Below are positions 60,011-64,000 of a stretch of 64,000 nucleotides of DNA, one piece after another. The DNA is taken from contig NC_135560.1 of the NCBI RefSeq assembly GCF_964340395.1, positions 11,660,098 to 11,724,097 of the forward strand, given 5' to 3'. Below the pieces are notes generated by a model. It saw only the letters and a program-made list of their open reading frames with translations, did not search any database and was not told the origin of the DNA. Each line of letters starts with the position of its first letter. Position 1 is the stretch's first letter. The position numbers and the translations under genes were made by a program. The stretch is from Glandiceps talaboti. Its lineage: Eukaryota; Hemichordata; Enteropneusta; Spengelidae.

Positions 60011-61320
60011 GTAAGTGTTAATTGTTATGATAGACTAGAAAGTATAGCACCTAATGACAACAACGCTGGCCTCAATCTCGAGTCATCACACTTTAGTGGA
60101 AAAATCATTACAAGCTATAAAGACTGTTATTGTTTATCATTGTATTCAAATACAATTGATCTGATATGCGCTTTCTAGAACTTCATAATGTTTATGTGAA
60201 TACCATCGTCGTAAAACACAGCCTCTTTTACGGCACCGTCCAGACGCACAGACAAATTGTTCTCTGGCTTTAGCTTTCGAGAATGTGTGCATAGCAGATC
60301 TAGATTTTTTTTATCTTTTGAAGTTGCTGTCACCTGAATGAAGAATAAAAACGATTCTTACCAGTGAGCATTTGTTAAATCTTGAAAGATGAACTGTGCT
60401 TTCAAATGAATTCTGCGCAACGCACGGTATCTTAAGATATAGTGCGCATGCTTGACAATGTGATTTTATTTCTCAGTCACATGATCAACACGTGGCTTCA
60501 TCACCTACGTCATGACGCGTCATCATAAAATGAAAAGTGAACACTTTCAATTAACATGGTCTAAAATGACAGACATCGACAATGATGACGTGCAAATTTT
60601 TCCTACACTCAAATTATACATCCACAATTATTATGATCATTATCGGTACAAGTATTTAAATTGAGGATTGTGCAGCCCACGATGACCATATCATAATAGA
60701 TATGCAAATTAGGACTAACATTGTGATTTTTGTCAAGATCTTGAAACTCAAAACTACCGGGCTGATGGGGCTGAAATTTGATAAGGATATTTCTAGAGGT
60801 GTCTAGCATATTGATACAACTATTCCTAGCAACCATAACCTTGCCCCTACCAACGGTCAAGTGACAGCCCATCACAAAGATACATAACAGTGATGGGTAT
60901 TCAAGTGAACAAACATTCAAAAAATGAACAAAGCTGTGTCTAGCAACAAGGACCACGCCATTGTTAACATCAATATGACATTGAATATCACAAAGATAAC
61001 AATTGATTGGTCATCAAGTGATTGAACTTCTAAAACATAAATACAAATATGGCTACTACAAAGACCAGATAACAAATGATTGGTGGTCAAGTGATTGGTG
61101 GTCAAGTGATTGAACTTCCAAAATATAAATACAAATTTGACAACAGGCTCGTGACATCAACAGAAAGGCACTTGAGGGCGCTCTTTATTCAAAAGTTTCA
61201 ACTTGATTTGTGGTTATTGTTCCACGAAAAAACACTCTTTTCATAGTTACTGTTAAAGTAATCAGTAAAATGTTCAATCCTAAAACTATGTTTAGAATTA
61301 AACCCAAGTGAAATTTTAAC
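60011..61320 (+). other. Gene C intron 9 (start) with interspersed repeat
   Basis: It includes a copy of the 16150-16910 repeat family in reverse orientation (about 60680-61230), at the same intron position as in gene B. An acceptor-like ttttaacag ends at 61322, in the place expected for exon 10, but the frame that follows stops after five codons. Confidence 0.5.
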
Positions 61321-61322
61321 AG

Positions 61323-62613
61323 GATCAGTGTTAATGTAAGCTGTATGTACTCAGTTCAAACAATACAGGGATCACTATAATTACATTTAGAAAGGGACTG
61401 TGTATAAACTTTGACTAGTGCATGATCGTGGGGGCTTTTAGTCGTATTAGTGTTGCTCACAAACATAAATAATATCACTGGACACAGATATAACAGTAAC
61501 CAACGTTATTATTGTTCACAATTATTTCAGGATTGATGATATTGAGTCTTGACCGTAGTCAATACAAATAGTTTAAGAGTTTCTGGAAAGTATTTACAAA
61601 GTTCAGTAAGTAAGGCTCTCTGGAAATATTACAGTAAAAGATATGTACAAAAGTATTCTACAAAAGTTCTTACAATGCTAATACAAAGTTATCACAGTTA
61701 CAAAGTTACTATAAATGTTCACGAAGTGTCTATTGCTTAATAAAGGATACCCAGCTCTAAAGTATTCCACACAACTCTACACGATGATTACTAGTTGTAG
61801 GGTTTCAACAGCTGGTAATGGCAACGGCTCGTTCGGCAATCTGATGACACACACACAACAACAGCAACTCAACCCGTATAGTATACAGCAATTGTAGAAT
61901 TAGGTATCAGGAAAGCGTTCGATGATAGGAAATATCAATCAATGAAGGTAATCACACAGGATAGCGTTCACAGTCGTTGATAATTACAGGAAATGTTCAA
62001 CGGCAAACGGCTAACATAACACATGTACAGAACTTGGTTCACTATATCTATATGCGACAATGACGAAAGACTGCCTCATTTGCATAACGCACATGGTCTC
62101 TCCGAGGATACAGAATAGTTGACCAAGAAATCAAAAGTATCAACAAGTCAAACTTCTTGTAGAACTCTCTGATTAAACAATCTGGTAATCTGGTGTTCCG
62201 GCGATGACTGGAACACACCGAGATAAAGAAATTAAGGGTTTGTCGTTATACTGACCATACGATACTAAATCAAGTATAAGTATAAGACCATAGGCATTAG
62301 TACTTGACGCAACATCAAGTTCACTGGCTTCGCTGACTACATGAATTATCTTCGACCCAAAGGCATCAACTATGTCGACCAGCTCCTTTGCTTGCGAACA
62401 TCAGCTTCGTTGGTCCTAAATTTAGTAGCAGGAACAATATTCAGTCTGTTCATTAACGATAAACGGCCGGATCCATGAAATTTAGACGAGTGTGCACAGT
62501 GAGATGCAACTCAGTTTCCGCCATTCGTTAACAACAACAAAACACATCACATGACTATCGAAAAGCACAAACCAAGACAAACGTTGGTGGCGTCATACTA
62601 CCAAACCGCTACA
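61323..62613 (-). mobile_element. Region holding the 3' LTR of a Ty3/Gypsy element
   Basis: On the minus strand, the LTR would start TGTAGCGGTTTGG at 62613, directly after a polypurine tract. The far LTR end (+ strand TG) is not resolved: TGTAG occurs at 61796 and elsewhere. The 5' LTR and the target-site duplication lie outside the window, so the boundary cannot be checked. Confidence 0.5.
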
Positions 62614-62627
62614 TTCTCCCCTGGTTT
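62614..62627 (-). other. Polypurine tract of the retroelement
   Basis: Minus strand aaaccaggggagaa immediately before TGTAGC. This is the usual primer site for plus-strand DNA synthesis in LTR elements. Confidence 0.6.
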
Positions 62628-62679
62628 AAGAAATGACGTCCCTGTCATTAACACATAAAGACAAGAATGTCTGTAAAAA

Positions 62680-64000
62680 TTAAGCTCTCACAATATCAAT
62701 GATGGCATTACAGATAGTACTGGATTCGTCATTAAATTGAGTTTTCAATGAGATGAGAAATTCTGCTTTAGTTTTCCAATCAGGCTTTGGACATATTTGT
62801 GAATAAGTAAGACGATTGGGTGGTTTACTAACTCTACTAGACCTCCTCAGTGGTGGTGTATCATCTTCTTGCTGATCATCACCAAGTCCACTGGCATCTT
62901 CATTGTCATTATCGATGTGACTGTCTTCAGCAACCTCATCTGCAACAGGTTGTAGTTCAACAATCTGATTGTCTGTTTGGATTTCATCTACCACTTCATC
63001 AGAAATTGGTTCAAGTTCTATTACTGGTTCATTTGTATCCATTTGTACAAAGGGTTGAACCTCTGACTCTGGTAATGTAGCTATTCCATTTCCGTTAGTT
63101 GTTCCAGGACGACTTGAAATCTCAACCTGTAACATAGGAACTGGGCATAACTCTAGTCCATATTCTTCATCTGAAGATAGAGTATCTTCACTACTGTGGT
63201 CCTCAGTCTGGTTATTCTGTCTTGTATGAATCCGCTTCCTTTGCTGTGTCTGTCCTATGTCATGCTGAGCCATCTCAGGTCTCGGCAAAGCAGAACACGT
63301 CAGCAATAGGTTACGATGTAAAGTGCGCTCTCGCCCCTTCTTGTGTTCAGGTCGAACTACGTAGACAGGTATCTGTGGATCTGGTTGTCTAATTACTATA
63401 TAAGGGTGTCTTTCCCAGCGATTGGCCAGTTTATGTTTCCCTCTGATCCCAACATTCCGGACTAGTACTCTGTCTCCTCGTTGAAGTACAGACTCACGGG
63501 TCTTTCTATCATACCTCTTCTTATTAGAGGCCGACGCCCTCTCTGCTTCTTTGGACACAAGATCATAGGCAAAACTCAGCTTGTCTCTGAGGGACTGAGC
63601 ATACTCATGATGACTTCTTGTTCTGTTATCTTCTGGTTCAATACCAAGATATACATCAATAGGTAAACGTGGATGTCTCCCAAACATGAGATAGTAAGGA
63701 GAGAATCCGGTAGTGTCATGTTTAGTACAATTGTAGGCGTGTACCAGTGGAGCAACGTAAGCCTTCCAATTTTGTTTCTTCTCATCACTCATGGTACCTA
63801 GCATGTCAAGCAAAGTTCTGTTGAATCTCTCGACTTGTCCGTTCCCCTGGGGGTGGTACGGTGTTGTCCGAGATTTTGTTATACCAGCCACCTTACATAG
63901 TTCACTGATAACTTCAGATTCAAAGTTACGACCTCTATCTGAGTGTAATCTTGCAGGGAACCCATAGTGGACAATAAAGTTCTCAAACAAGTGCTTGGCT
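62680..64000 (-). CDS. Ty3/Gypsy-type pol, integrase C-terminal part (partial)
   Basis: The frame is open to the window edge and ends in a stop at 62680; about 440 residues are seen. The integrase core shows the second Asp (HSDRGRNFESE) and, 35 residues later, the Glu (PYHPQGNGQVERFN), the D-35-E spacing of Ty3/Gypsy integrases. FSPYYLMFGRHPRLPID and a GPY-like segment (RWERHPYIVIRQPDPQIPVY) follow. The last roughly 200 residues are acidic and end in RRSSRVSKPPNRLTYS, common in this group. The frame is uninterrupted in the part seen, so the insertion may be young. It lies opposite in orientation to gene C. Confidence 0.85.
   Translation of the reverse strand, partial: AKHLFENFIVHYGFPARLHSDRGRNFESEVISELCKVAGITKSRTTPYHPQGNGQVERFNRTLLDMLGTMSDEKKQNWKAYVAPLVHAYNCTKHDTTGFSPYYLMFGRHPRLPIDVYLGIEPEDNRTRSHHEYAQSLRDKLSFAYDLVSKEAERASASNKKRYDRKTRESVLQRGDRVLVRNVGIRGKHKLANRWERHPYIVIRQPDPQIPVYVVRPEHKKGRERTLHRNLLLTCSALPRPEMAQHDIGQTQQRKRIHTRQNNQTEDHSSEDTLSSDEEYGLELCPVPMLQVEISSRPGTTNGNGIATLPESEVQPFVQMDTNEPVIELEPISDEVVDEIQTDNQIVELQPVADEVAEDSHIDNDNEDASGLGDDQQEDDTPPLRRSSRVSKPPNRLTYSQICPKPDWKTKAEFLISLKTQFNDESSTICNAIIDIVRA

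Noticed and set aside
62850-63080. + strand frame opposite the integrase
   Set aside because: Shadow of the minus-strand pol frame, His/Leu-rich with no domain.

Overview
The window is animal nuclear DNA. It has many short coding exons with GT-AG introns of about 0.1-2 kb, AATAAA polyadenylation signals, very dense microsatellites (TA, GA, ACAT, ACAG, CAACA, GAT), small inverted-repeat elements and one Ty3/Gypsy-type retroelement. I see no bacterial operons, RNA genes or CRISPR. The protein architecture (a REJ module, a GPS cleavage site and one membrane span) and the repeats suit a marine invertebrate. I cannot name the species.

The main content is a head-to-tail cluster on the + strand of three paralogous genes for very large, single-pass cell-surface receptors related to the polycystin/REJ family. 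Gene A (101-5036) enters the window truncated and supplies the end of the GAIN region, the GPS site, a Ser/Thr stalk, one transmembrane helix and a long tail. Gene B (19730-39903) is complete: about 28 exons and about 2,157 residues. In order it has a signal peptide, about 22 copies of a 20-residue Ser/Asp repeat, a Cys-rich CNG-repeat region, an IPT/TIG-like domain, a REJ module, a GAIN/GPS region with a polybasic site, one transmembrane helix and a short tail. Gene C (44546 to at least 60010) has the same exons 1-9. Its first exon is 6.3 kb and holds about 44 copies of a 33-residue repeat followed by about 20 copies of the 20-residue repeat. The layout recalls the sea urchin sperm receptor suREJ1 (REJ, GPS, one TM), but the Ser-repeat, CNG and IPT front end is different.

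The duplication unit includes the promoter, the 5' leader (with a conserved nine-codon uORF), many intron blocks and the 3' end. The A-B spacer carries about 10 kb (6.74-17.1 kb) that the B-C spacer lacks. That extra DNA holds inverted-repeat elements, a CRE-rich minisatellite and minus-strand exons that look like a four-transmembrane MS4A-type gene or gene remnants. The right end (62.6-64 kb, minus strand) is the integrase end of a Ty3/Gypsy element with a polypurine tract and the start of its 3' LTR. It lies where exon 10 of gene C would be expected.

The likely biology is inferred: surface receptors cleaved at the GPS, carrying long and fast-evolving Ser-rich stalks, kept as a tandem family by unequal exchange and gene conversion. 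Gamete recognition, self-recognition or adhesion are candidate roles. Nothing in the sequence decides among them.
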